39,507 nucleotides of DNA, from contig JACZJV010000157.1 of the NCBI GenBank assembly GCA_014860355.1, forward strand, positions 1-39,507. Reading direction: 5' to 3'. Shown here in pieces: positions 16,590-23,769 of this stretch (its first letter is position 1; every line of letters starts with the position of its first letter). Under the pieces are notes generated by a model. That model was not told the DNA's origin and did no database searches. It saw nothing but the letters and a program-made list of their open reading frames with translations. The translations under genes were made by a program, and so were the position numbers. Source of the stretch: Burkholderiales bacterium (GTDB lineage Bacteria > Pseudomonadota > Gammaproteobacteria > Burkholderiales > SG8-39).

Positions 16590-17183
16590 ATGAGTGACGT
16601 CAAGCAAGTAAACAAGGGCCGGCGCAATCTGGTGATCGCCACCTGCGCCGCCGGCGGGGCCGCCGGCGTGGCGGCGGCCGTGCCGTTTGCAGCAAGCTGG
16701 CTCCCTTCGGAGCGCGCCAAGGCCGGCGGCGCGCCGGTTGTGGCCGACATCAGTACGCTCAAGCCGGGCGAAATGATGACGGTTGAGTGGCGTTCGAAGC
16801 CGGTGTGGATCATACGCCGCACCAAGGAAATGCTGGAAGGCCTGACGCGCGTGGACGCCAAGGTGTCCGATCCCAAGTCCGACGTGCCGATGCAACCGGA
16901 ATACGCAAAGAACGAATACCGCTCGATCAAGCCCGAGGTGCTGGTGCTGGTCGGCATCTGTACCCACCTGGGCTGCTCGCCGCAGGAAAAGCCGGCGGCC
17001 GACAAAGGCGAAATGGGTGCTGACTGGGCCGGCGGATTTCTCTGCCCCTGCCACGGATCCAAATTCGATCTTGCCGGGCGTGTCTACAAGGGCGCGCCGG
17101 CACCGGTGAATCTCGAAGTGCCGAAATACACGTATCTGTCGGATACGCGCATTCTCATCGGCGACGACACGAAAGGGGCATGA
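16590..17183 (+). CDS. petA: Ubiquinol-cytochrome c reductase Rieske iron-sulfur subunit
   Basis: 2Fe-2S subunit of the cytochrome bc1 complex, which passes electrons from ubiquinol to cytochrome c1. It has 197 residues. Cluster ligands are Cys124 and His126 (CTHLGC) and Cys152 and His155 (CPCHGS); Cys129 and Cys154 form the disulfide. The N-terminus GRRNLVIAT with a twin arginine at 11-12 and a small-residue hydrophobic helix is a Tat signal anchor. That fits the tatABC genes in the same window. It begins the petABC operon, with petB 3 bases downstream. Confidence 0.96.
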   Translation: MSDVKQVNKGRRNLVIATCAAGGAAGVAAAVPFAASWLPSERAKAGGAPVVADISTLKPGEMMTVEWRSKPVWIIRRTKEMLEGLTRVDAKVSDPKSDVPMQPEYAKNEYRSIKPEVLVLVGICTHLGCSPQEKPAADKGEMGADWAGGFLCPCHGSKFDLAGRVYKGAPAPVNLEVPKYTYLSDTRILIGDDTKGA

Positions 17184-17186
17184 CGC

Positions 17187-18494
17187 ATGGCAGCCGCAGA
17201 AAAACCCCCCGTTACCGGCACCGGTTCGGCTGCGCTGGACAGCGCACTCACCTGGGTCGACCAGCGCTTTCCGCTGATGTCGACCTGGAAAGCGCACCTG
17301 GCGGAGTATTACGCGCCGAAGAACTTCAACTTCTGGTACTTCTTCGGCGGGCTGGCGATGCTGGTGCTGGGAATCCAGATAGTGACCGGGATCTTCCTCA
17401 CCATGAACTACAAGCCGGACGCGAATCTGGCGTTCGCCTCGGTCGAGTACATCATGCGCGAGGTGCCCGGCGGCTGGTTCATCCGCTACATGCACTCGAC
17501 CGGCGCATCGGCCTTCTTCATCTGTGTCTACCTGCACATGTTCCGCGCGCTGCTGTACGGCTCCCACCGCAAACCGCGCGAGCTCATCTGGATATTCGGC
17601 GTGCTGATTTACCTGCTGCTGATGGGGGAGGCCTTCTTCGGCTACCTGCTGCCCTGGGGCCAGATGTCCTACTGGGGCGCGCAGGTGATCATCAACCTGT
17701 TCTCCGCCATCCCGTTCATCGGGCCGGATCTTTCCCTGTGGATACGCGGCGACTATGTCATCGCAGACGCGACGCTCAACCGCTTCTTCGCACTGCACGT
17801 GATCGCGCTTCCGCTGGTGTTGCTCGGCCTGGTGATGGCCCACCTTCTGGCCCTGCACGAGGTCGGCTCGAACAACCCCGACGGCATCGAAATAAGCAAG
17901 CACAAGGACGCCAGGGGTGTGCCGCTTGACGGCATTCCGTTTCATCCCTACTACACGGTGAAGGACATCCTCGGAGTGGTCGTGTTCCTGATCGTGTTTG
18001 CGATCATCGTGTTCTTCGCGCCGGAAATGGGCGGCTATTTTCTCGAAGCGAACAACTTCATTCCGGCCGATCCGCTGAAGACCCCACCGCACATCGCGCC
18101 GGTATGGTATTTCACCCCGTACTACTCGATACTGCGCGGGGTGCCGCCGCTGTTCCATTCGCAGTTCCCCGGCGTGGTGGCGATGGGCGTGTCGGTGATG
18201 ATCCTGTTCGCGCTGCCGTGGCTGGACCGCAGCCCGGTGAAGTCGATCCGTTACCGCGGCCCGTATTTCAAGACGGCGCTTGCGGCCTTCGTGGTCGTGT
18301 TTCTCATCCTCGGCTATCTCGGTACCGAGCCGATTACGGTATGGGGGCAGTTCGGCGCCTGGATGGGCAACGCCGACCGCGCGACGGTGGTGGCGCGCAT
18401 CTGCACGGTGATCTACTTCCTGTTCTTCATCCTGATGCCCTGGTACACGAGTATCGACAAGAACAAACCCGAACCGGAAAGGGTGACCCACTAA
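17187..18494 (+). CDS. petB: Cytochrome b of the bc1 complex
   Basis: Membrane core subunit that binds two b hemes and both quinone sites. It has 435 residues with about eight membrane helices. Heme ligand histidines are at about 103 and 117, and at 204 and 219. The second pair is 15 apart, one more than in the mitochondrial/Rhodobacter type. The Qo motif reads PVWY instead of PEWY, as in other beta/gammaproteobacteria. Its stop TAA shares one base with the petC start. Confidence 0.96.
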   Translation: MAAAEKPPVTGTGSAALDSALTWVDQRFPLMSTWKAHLAEYYAPKNFNFWYFFGGLAMLVLGIQIVTGIFLTMNYKPDANLAFASVEYIMREVPGGWFIRYMHSTGASAFFICVYLHMFRALLYGSHRKPRELIWIFGVLIYLLLMGEAFFGYLLPWGQMSYWGAQVIINLFSAIPFIGPDLSLWIRGDYVIADATLNRFFALHVIALPLVLLGLVMAHLLALHEVGSNNPDGIEISKHKDARGVPLDGIPFHPYYTVKDILGVVVFLIVFAIIVFFAPEMGGYFLEANNFIPADPLKTPPHIAPVWYFTPYYSILRGVPPLFHSQFPGVVAMGVSVMILFALPWLDRSPVKSIRYRGPYFKTALAAFVVVFLILGYLGTEPITVWGQFGAWMGNADRATVVARICTVIYFLFFILMPWYTSIDKNKPEPERVTH

Positions 18495-19312
18495 TGAAGA
18501 AGCTCATAGCAAACCTGTTGTTGCCGGCAGCGGCTGTCATCGCGTCGCCTGCGGCTCTGTTTGTATCGGCTGTATTTGTATCGCCTGCGATCCTGTTTGT
18601 ATCGCCTGCGGCGATGGCTTCCGAGGCAGGCGTGCGGCTCGATGCGGCCCCGATCGATCCGACCGATGTAGTCAGCCTGCAAAGCGGCGCGCGTACCTTC
18701 GCCAACTACTGCCTCAACTGCCACAGCGCCTCGCTCATGCGCTGGAACCGGTTGATGGAGCTGGGCCTGAACGAATCGCAGATCAAGGACAATCTGATTT
18801 TCGACGGCAGCAAGGTCGGCGATCTGATGAACGTTTCCATGACCAGGAAGGATGCGAGGAAATGGTTTGGCGTCCCACCGCCGGATCTGTCGGTGATCGC
18901 GCGCGCGCGCGGTGCCGACTGGCTCTACAGCTACCTGCGCGGGTTCTACCGCGACCCGGCACGGCCCACGGGCTGGAACAACACCGTGTTCGAAAACGTC
19001 GGCATGCCCAATCCGATGTGGCAGCTGCAGGGCGAGCGCGTGCGCGTCGAGCATGCGGTGAAAGGCGGGGAGGCGAAGGAAGGCCACGGCGGCGCGGCCG
19101 GCAGCGTCAAATACGAAATGGTGAGGCCGGGCAGCCTCACGCCGGTGCAGTATGACGAGACCGTGCGCGATCTGGTCAACTTCCTCGTATATATGGGCGA
19201 GCCGGCGGCCACCAGCCGCAAGCAGATCGGCATACTCGTGCTGCTGTTCCTGCTCGCAGTCCTGCCGCTGGTCTATCTGCTCAAAAGGGAATTCTGGAAA
19301 GACGTGCATTAA
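18494..19312 (+). CDS. petC: Cytochrome c1 of the bc1 complex
   Basis: Heme c subunit, anchored in the inner membrane and facing the periplasm. It has 272 residues. The heme site CLNCH is at 73-77, and the axial Met is probably in NVGMPNPMW. A C-terminal membrane helix spans about residues 242-262 (QIGILVLLFLLAVLPLVYLL). The signal peptide (about 1-43) is unusually long and built of repeated SPA-x-LFV units, coded by tandem DNA repeats (18545-18601). The start ATG overlaps the petB stop (TAATG). Confidence 0.95.
   Translation: MKKLIANLLLPAAAVIASPAALFVSAVFVSPAILFVSPAAMASEAGVRLDAAPIDPTDVVSLQSGARTFANYCLNCHSASLMRWNRLMELGLNESQIKDNLIFDGSKVGDLMNVSMTRKDARKWFGVPPPDLSVIARARGADWLYSYLRGFYRDPARPTGWNNTVFENVGMPNPMWQLQGERVRVEHAVKGGEAKEGHGGAAGSVKYEMVRPGSLTPVQYDETVRDLVNFLVYMGEPAATSRKQIGILVLLFLLAVLPLVYLLKREFWKDVH
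18545..18611 (+). repeat. Tandem repeats coding the petC signal peptide
   Basis: Units of 21 (18545-18565), 15 (18566-18580) and 21 bases (18581-18601), then a partial unit. TTTGTATCG occurs at 18560, 18575 and 18596; TCGCCTGCG occurs at 18545, 18581 and 18602. All units are multiples of three, so the repeats lengthen the hydrophobic core in frame. Confidence 0.85.
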
Positions 19313-19413
19313 CCCGGCAGTGTCAAGGGGCGAGGGGTGACGGGCCGCGCGCCCGCACAGCCCAGCGCCAGTTCGAAGTACCGCATTGCCCATCACCTGG
19401 ATCCATAACTATC

Positions 19414-20013
19414 ATGATGAACCTTTATTCCGGCACTACCTGCCCCTTTTCCCAGCGCTGTCGCATCGTGCTTTACGAGAAAGGCATGGATTTTCAGATC
19501 ATCGATGTCGACCTTTTCAACAAGCCGGAAGACATCGCGGTGATGAATCCCTACAACCGCCTGCCGGTGCTGGTCGAGCGCGACCTGGTCCTGTACGAGT
19601 CGAACATCATCAATGAGTACATCGACGAGCGCTTCCCGCACCCGCAGCTGATGCCGCCCGACCCGGTCATGCGGGCTCGCGCGCGGCTGCTGCTGTTCAA
19701 TTTCGAGGTCGAGTTGTTCAGCCGCATCGACATTCTGGAGGACGGCACGGTCAAACAGCAGGAGAAGGCGCGCTCGCATGTGGCCGACCGGCTGACCGAG
19801 CTTGCGCCGATATTCGTCAAGCAGAAGTACATGCTGGGCGACGAGTTCTCCATGCTCGATGTTGCGATTGCACCGCTGCTGTGGCGCCTGAATCACTACG
19901 GCGTCTCCCTGGGCAAGCCGGCGGCGCCGCTGATGAAATACGCCGAGCGCCTGTTCTCCCGCCCGGCCTTCATCGAGGCGCTCACACCGTCAGAGAAAGT
20001 GATGCGGAAGTGA
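19414..20013 (+). CDS. sspA: Stringent starvation protein A
   Basis: RNA-polymerase-associated protein with a glutathione-transferase fold that is used in starvation and acid-stress responses. It has 199 residues. The N-terminal thioredoxin-like domain begins MNLYSGTTCPFSQRCR, and MNPYNRLPVLVERDLVLYES matches SspA of related bacteria. The C-terminal helical domain ends SRPAFIEALTPSEKVMRK. Two consecutive ATG codons (19414, 19417) are possible starts. It sits between petC and sspB, the usual order. Confidence 0.95.
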   Translation: MMNLYSGTTCPFSQRCRIVLYEKGMDFQIIDVDLFNKPEDIAVMNPYNRLPVLVERDLVLYESNIINEYIDERFPHPQLMPPDPVMRARARLLLFNFEVELFSRIDILEDGTVKQQEKARSHVADRLTELAPIFVKQKYMLGDEFSMLDVAIAPLLWRLNHYGVSLGKPAAPLMKYAERLFSRPAFIEALTPSEKVMRK

Positions 20014-20123
20014 CCCGGTAGGGGTCGCTCCGAAAAGTCGGGCGGCAACGGAACCGCCTTCCTGAAATCCGCGCAGGAAGTTCGCCGCCCCGTTCGGACC
20101 GACACAAGGATACGTTCGCGCCA

Positions 20124-20543
20124 ATGTCCGAAATTTCCACAAAACCCTACCTGATGCGCGCCATCTACGAATGGTGCGTAGACAGCGGTTACACGCCGTA
20201 TCTTACGGTAACGGTGGATGCGCACACGCGCGTGCCGATGGAGTACGTCAAGGACGGGCAGATCGTACTCAACATCGGCCCTGTCGCCGTGGAGCGTTTC
20301 AAGATCGGCAACGAATACATCGAGTTCTCCGCCCGCTTCAACGGCGCTGGCCGAGAGCTGCTGATTCCGGTCGGCGCCGTGTCCGCGGTCTATGCGCGCG
20401 AGAACGGCCAGGGCCTGTCGTTCGAGGTCGCGGCGCCGGGTGCACCCGCCCCGGCCCGACCCGGCGAGGCCGAGGGCGGCGACGAAACTCCACCCGAGCC
20501 CACGCGGCCCTCGGGCAAGCCGTCGCTGCGGCGGGTAAAGTAA
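20124..20543 (+). CDS. sspB: ClpXP protease specificity-enhancing factor SspB
   Basis: Adaptor that delivers ssrA-tagged proteins to ClpXP. It has 139 residues: a folded substrate-binding domain (about 1-105, with RAIYEWCVDSGYTPYLTV and ENGQGLSFE), then an Ala/Pro/Glu-rich flexible linker. The C-terminal ClpX-binding motif PSLRRVK is comparable to PALRVVK of E. coli SspB. The 110-base gap after sspA holds inverted repeats (GGGCGGC 20040-20046 with GCCGCCC 20084-20090) and no gene. Confidence 0.95.
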   Translation: MSEISTKPYLMRAIYEWCVDSGYTPYLTVTVDAHTRVPMEYVKDGQIVLNIGPVAVERFKIGNEYIEFSARFNGAGRELLIPVGAVSAVYARENGQGLSFEVAAPGAPAPARPGEAEGGDETPPEPTRPSGKPSLRRVK

Positions 20544-20602
20544 GGCATTGCGCCTCACCGCGAGGCGCCGCCGGACGGGGCGGATACCGCAGATCTCCCG
20601 CG

Positions 20603-20608
20603 TATAAT
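20603..20608 (+). promoter_or_regulatory. Putative -10 box (TATAAT) of the tRNA-Thr gene
   Basis: GCG-TATAAT-A, 11 bases before the tRNA 5' end, so transcription would start close to the mature end. The -35 region is GC-rich and unclear. Confidence 0.55.
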
Positions 20609-20619
20609 ATGCCGCGAAT

Positions 20620-20695
20620 GCCGGGTTAGCTCAGTTGGTAGAGCAGCGCATTTGTAATGCGACGGTCGAGGGTTCGAATCCTTTACCCGGCACCA
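20620..20695 (+). tRNA. tRNA-Thr (anticodon TGT)
   Basis: A 76-base cloverleaf with encoded CCA (20693-20695). The acceptor stem GCCGGGT pairs with ACCCGGC. The D arm is GCTC-AGTTGGTA-GAGC. The anticodon loop TTTGTAA gives TGT at 20653-20655. The T arm GAGGG-TTCGAAT-CCTTT has two G-U pairs, and the top pair of the anticodon stem is G-A instead of a Watson-Crick pair. Confidence 0.95.
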
Positions 20696-20731
20696 TTCTT
20701 CACCGGGTGTTGGCCGGACACATGGTCAACA

Positions 20732-20752
20732 CTTTCGGACCGAAAGGGTTTT
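20732..20752 (+). terminator. Possible terminator after tRNA-Thr
   Basis: CTTTCGG (20732-20738) and CCGAAAG (20740-20746) form a perfect inverted repeat, followed by GG and four T (20749-20752). Confidence 0.45.
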
Positions 20753-20816
20753 CCACCGGCTCCACCCGGCCCGCTTGATTTCTCGACCCTGAAGATACCG
20801 GGGCCAGGCTATACCG

Positions 20817-21533
20817 TCATGCAGGCTTGAGGTTGCCGCGACGTTCGACTTGCCCGGCGCCGTCGGTGGCCTGGCGCGGCGCGCCTATGCGACGGTCGAA
20901 CAGGACCTTGGACAGGAGTTCCAGCGACGAGTGCATCTGGTTCGCCTCCGTCAGCATGTTGATCATGGATCGCATGCGACCGCTCATCTGGTTGAACATC
21001 ATGATGAGGAAACGCAGTGCGGTCTCGGGATGCGCAATGCACATGCGGTCGAAATCGTCGTAGTACAGATAGCCGAGCGCGCAGAGCGAGGCCGTGGTTA
21101 CGGAAGAAGTGCGTTGACTGATCGACGTAATCGCGGATTCGCCCAGTATTGCGCCGATGCTGGCCGTGCCGACGCGCAGCACCTGGTTGTCCGCGCTCTT
21201 GCATGTCACGTTCACCCGGCCATCGGCGATGAACAGCATGTAGTCGGCTTGATCGCCCGCGGCGAACAGCTGGACATCGTTTCCCACAAAACTGAAATGG
21301 CAGAACGACAACACGATCTCCGCGTCCGAATCGCTGAGCGAACTGAACATGCCGTTGCGCCTGGCCACCTGCAGCAGCGGCGCAAGGTAACTTTGGGTGA
21401 CTGCCGATCCGGGCAGATCGCGGACCGAAGCCGACCGCGTGCGGCGCGCCCGCCCGTTGGAGGCCACGGCCGGGGCGCCCGCGGATGAAGCCTGATCCAG
21501 GCCAGGTACCGACGTCGTCATATCACGGTTCAT
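20817..21533 (-). CDS. Stand-alone cyclic-nucleotide-binding-domain protein without HTH
   Basis: A 238-residue protein whose central part (about 50-185) resembles the effector domain of CRP/FNR proteins. The phosphate-binding cassette is kept: Gly131-Glu132-Ser133 and Arg141-Thr142-Ser143. The following helix (PETALRFLIMMFNQMSGRMRSMINMLTEA) resembles the CRP dimer helix, but the chain then ends in about 40 residues with no helix-turn-helix. It probably binds a cyclic nucleotide or another ligand and acts through protein contacts. The N-terminal 45 residues are disordered-looking. GAGGGG lies just before the ATG, and a 10-bp inverted repeat lies just upstream of that. It is the last gene of a reverse-strand signalling block. 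Confidence 0.75.
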   Translation of the reverse strand: MNRDMTTSVPGLDQASSAGAPAVASNGRARRTRSASVRDLPGSAVTQSYLAPLLQVARRNGMFSSLSDSDAEIVLSFCHFSFVGNDVQLFAAGDQADYMLFIADGRVNVTCKSADNQVLRVGTASIGAILGESAITSISQRTSSVTTASLCALGYLYYDDFDRMCIAHPETALRFLIMMFNQMSGRMRSMINMLTEANQMHSSLELLSKVLFDRRIGAPRQATDGAGQVERRGNLKPA

Positions 21534-21542
21534 GATCCCCTC

Positions 21543-21592
21543 AGCGGCAGGTAGTGTAGGTCGATGGGGCGAGGGCGTTGTGACCTGCCGCT
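21543..21592 (-). promoter_or_regulatory. Inverted repeat in the leader of the cyclic-nucleotide-domain gene
   Basis: Perfect 10-bp arms AGCGGCAGGT (21543-21552) and ACCTGCCGCT (21583-21592) with a 30-base loop. The near arm ends only a few bases from the ribosome-binding site GAGGGG (reverse strand). The loop, read on the reverse strand, contains CCCTC, which can pair with that site. Confidence 0.6.
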
Positions 21593-21676
21593 CGTTCCGG
21601 GTTCAGAACTTGATGGTACAGGAGCAAGCATACGACAGCCGGTGAAAAGATTACAAGAGCCCATTATCAATTCGCG

Positions 21677-21753
21677 GCAGGCGCGAACGCCTGCAAGGTA
21701 CCGATATGTGAACAATTCCCGCAAAGCGGGTACGAGCCCGCGGGTGCGGGCTC
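21677..21753. repeat. Cluster of three hairpins downstream of the universal stress protein gene
   Basis: GCAGGCG-CGAA-CGCCTGC (21677-21694), CCCGC-AAA-GCGGG (21718-21730) and GAGCCCGC-GGGT-GCGGGCTC (21734-21753), all perfect. They lie in the 246-base gap between the UspA gene and the cyclic-nucleotide-domain gene. The last two may end the UspA transcript, but no strong T run follows on the reverse strand. Confidence 0.6.
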
Positions 21754-21779
21754 GGCGCGAGTCGCGCTCTAGACGGGCG

Positions 21780-22223
21780 CTAGCGGTAGACCAGCACCGG
21801 AAGCTTGCAGTGCGTGAGCACCTTGTTGGTTTCGCTGCCGATCAGCAGTCCCGCGATGCCGCTGCGGCCATGGGACGCCATGAAAATGAGGTCGCACTTG
21901 CGCGATTTCGCGGCCTTGATGATGGCGTCGTGGGGCGAATCGTTGCTGACGTACAGGCCGGAGCACGCAACGCCTCCGACAGCCGCCAGTTTCTTGACCT
22001 GATTCAGGTATTTGTCGGCGGTTTTCTTGATCTGCTCCTGAAACACGCCGAGCGGCACGAAGTTGGCCGGCAGGTAGTCGCCGGCAATATTGGGATGATA
22101 GTCGGGCGCGGCATAAAATGCGGTGATTCGCGCGCCGTGGACCTTGGCGAAGCGGATGGCGTTCTTTGCCGCGCGCAGCGACAGCGTCGACCCATCGGTA
22201 GGAACCAGGATGTGCTTGAACAT
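21780..22223 (-). CDS. Universal stress protein, UspA family
   Basis: Small cytoplasmic stress protein of 147 residues with the N-terminus MFKHILVPTDGS and the ATP-loop region ASHGRSGIAGLLIGSETNKV. This is close to the ATP-binding consensus G-2X-G-9X-G-S but has Ala in place of the first Gly, as in many proteobacterial members. The start at 22223 is chosen because GAGGGA lies 7 bases upstream; ATG 22238 would add MRDSD. It follows the FNR-like gene on the same strand with a 69-base gap, so anaerobic or starvation induction is plausible. Confidence 0.92.
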   Translation of the reverse strand: MFKHILVPTDGSTLSLRAAKNAIRFAKVHGARITAFYAAPDYHPNIAGDYLPANFVPLGVFQEQIKKTADKYLNQVKKLAAVGGVACSGLYVSNDSPHDAIIKAAKSRKCDLIFMASHGRSGIAGLLIGSETNKVLTHCKLPVLVYR

Positions 22224-22292
22224 GTCGGAATCCCTCATTTTGCGGAAAACACCGGAGCAATACCCCTTGCGACTGACGGCGAAGGCAGCGTT

Positions 22293-23192
22293 CTAGGCCG
22301 CGGCGAGTTCGCGCCAGGCGCGTCCGGGCGGAACCTGCGACCGGGGCTTGCGAGCGCATCGTCCGTCCTTGACCCCGCCCGGGGCCGCGGCCGATCCGGG
22401 ATGCGGCACGATGCCCTCGGGTGCGCCTGCGGCCGGGTCGATCACGCCGCGCAGCGCGGCTGCATCGACGATGTCGATGCTTCTTTGATGCACCTGGATG
22501 ATGCCGGCGGTATTCAGCGCCGAGAGCGCCCTGCTCACGGTCTCCAGCTTCAGCCCGAGGTAGCTTCCGATCTCCTGCCGCGTCATGCGCAGATTGAAGG
22601 AGCAGCGCGAATACCCCAATGCACCGAGCCGCGCCGACATGCTGAGCAGGAACGCCGCCACGCGGCCTTCCGCGCCCAGAGTGCCCAGGGTCCAGGCCAT
22701 GTTCTGCACGCGCACCAACTCGCGGCTCAATACCCGATACAGCAAGGCTTCCAGGCTGGGGCATTCGGATACCAGCCGCGCCAGGCTCGCAAGCGGCACG
22801 ATCACCACTTCGCTCGTATCCAGGGAAACGGCGGTGGAACTGTAGTGCCCGCCGTCGATGCCGTCGGCTCCCATCAGGTCACCGCACATCGGGAATCCCA
22901 GCACCTGTTCGCTGCCGGAGAAATCGGTGTAGACGGTCTTGAAGCAGCCGGAGCGCACGATGTAGAGGGAGTGGAATTTGTCGCCGGCGCGTATCAGCGC
23001 CTCGCCTTCGCGCACCCGGCGCAGCGCGAACGCGGTACGCGCGAGCCAGGCTTCGTCGGGGTAATCGATGTGCAGCAGGCGGGTAAGCTCGCGCACGGAA
23101 AGGTTGGCCCCTTCGTGGTCCGGCGCGCTCGTCGTGCCCTGGTCTATGGTGCCGAAATCGAGTGCATCATAGTGCGACATTGCGGCGGTCAT
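22293..23192 (-). CDS. CRP/FNR-family transcription regulator, FNR-like without N-terminal cysteine cluster
   Basis: Regulator of 299 residues: effector domain about 30-150, dimer helix about 150-175, and a helix-turn-helix at about 201-231. The recognition helix reads ETVSRAL with Glu217, Ser220 and Arg221, the E-SR pattern of FNR that reads TTGAT half-sites. FNR-like RSGCFKTVYTDFSGSEQVLGF is present, but no cysteine occurs before residue 83, so a 4Fe-4S oxygen sensor of the FNR type is unlikely; it may be closer to DNR/FixK-type proteins. About 48 Ala/Pro/Gly-rich residues follow the normal end (from 252). The start at 23192 has GGAG 6 bases upstream; ATG 23204 is an alternative. Confidence 0.88.
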   Translation of the reverse strand: MTAAMSHYDALDFGTIDQGTTSAPDHEGANLSVRELTRLLHIDYPDEAWLARTAFALRRVREGEALIRAGDKFHSLYIVRSGCFKTVYTDFSGSEQVLGFPMCGDLMGADGIDGGHYSSTAVSLDTSEVVIVPLASLARLVSECPSLEALLYRVLSRELVRVQNMAWTLGTLGAEGRVAAFLLSMSARLGALGYSRCSFNLRMTRQEIGSYLGLKLETVSRALSALNTAGIIQVHQRSIDIVDAAALRGVIDPAAGAPEGIVPHPGSAAAPGGVKDGRCARKPRSQVPPGRAWRELAAA

Positions 23193-23234
23193 GTTCGTCT
23201 CCATGGTTTTGATTTGAGATTCGTTGTCGGCCTG

Positions 23235-23615
23235 TCATGCAAGGGCGGCCCCCTCGGGCTGGGCGGTCCAACTTTGGACGATCTCCCTGATGCGCGGGAA
23301 ATCCGAGGACTTGTCGAGAAAATATTCTGCGCCCGCATCCATGCAGGCGCGCCGGTGCTGGTCGGTGGCGTAATTGGTGAGCACTGCGACATGCAGTGCG
23401 GGCGCAGTGGGCCGAACCGCCCTGAGCACCTCGAGACCGCTTCCGTCCTCCAGCTGCAGGTCCAGAATCACCGCGCCGGGACGAGTCGCGCGTATGCCAT
23501 CGATTGCGGATCCGACCGTGCCCGCCTCGCCTGCCAACTGGGCGCCATCGATCCCGCGGATGGTCGTTGCAAGGCGCGCGCGTATCGCCGGCGAATCTTC
23601 AACCAGGAAAACCAT
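23235..23615 (-). CDS. Single-domain response regulator (CheY-like receiver)
   Basis: A 126-residue receiver without an output domain. The phospho-acceptor is Asp52 (AVILDLQLEDGSG), the acidic pocket Glu6/Asp7 (FLVEDSPA), the switch residue Thr80, and the conserved Lys102 (FLDKSSDF). The start at 23615 has AGGGGG upstream; ATG 23645 would add ten residues. It lies 209 bases after the NarL-type gene and 42 bases before the FNR-like gene, all on one strand. Its partner kinase may be the one encoded at 24466-26916. Confidence 0.88.
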   Translation of the reverse strand: MVFLVEDSPAIRARLATTIRGIDGAQLAGEAGTVGSAIDGIRATRPGAVILDLQLEDGSGLEVLRAVRPTAPALHVAVLTNYATDQHRRACMDAGAEYFLDKSSDFPRIREIVQSWTAQPEGAALA

Positions 23616-23740
23616 CAGTGTTGCCCCCTGCCGAGCCGAGTCCATGCGTGCCGCCAAAGTTGTCTGATGCAGGGAGTATGGGACCAGGCGCCTGCAGCGC
23701 GCCATAGGCGCGGGCTGAAACCGGGCGTCGGATTCTGCGG

Positions 23741-23769
23741 GGGCGGTGTAGGGCGATGCCTACACGCCC
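23741..23769 (-). other. Strong hairpin between the NarL-type and lone-receiver genes
   Basis: GTGTAGG (23746-23752) and CCTACAC (23759-23765) with a 6-base loop, extended by GGGC (23741-23744) and GCCC (23766-23769) across a one-base bulge: 11 pairs in all. No T run follows, so it may be an RNA processing or stabilising element in the 209-base gap. Confidence 0.6.

Noticed and set aside
16491-18491. Reverse-strand open frame of 666 codons across petA and petB
   Set aside because: It is antisense to the clear Rieske and cytochrome b genes and is His/Arg-rich with no family pattern.
20014-20123. Inverted repeats between sspA and sspB as a terminator
   Set aside because: GGGCGGC (20040-20046) can pair with GCCGCCC (20084-20090), but the loop is long and no T run follows.
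20696-20816. Integration site next to tRNA-Thr
   Set aside because: No direct repeat of the tRNA 3' end was found in the window and no integrase is present. A complementary ACCCGG/CCGGGT pair just after the tRNA is a hairpin, not an att repeat.
23205-23234. TTGATTTGAGATTC before the FNR-like gene as an FNR box
   Set aside because: Only the first half-site matches; the second half differs at most positions.
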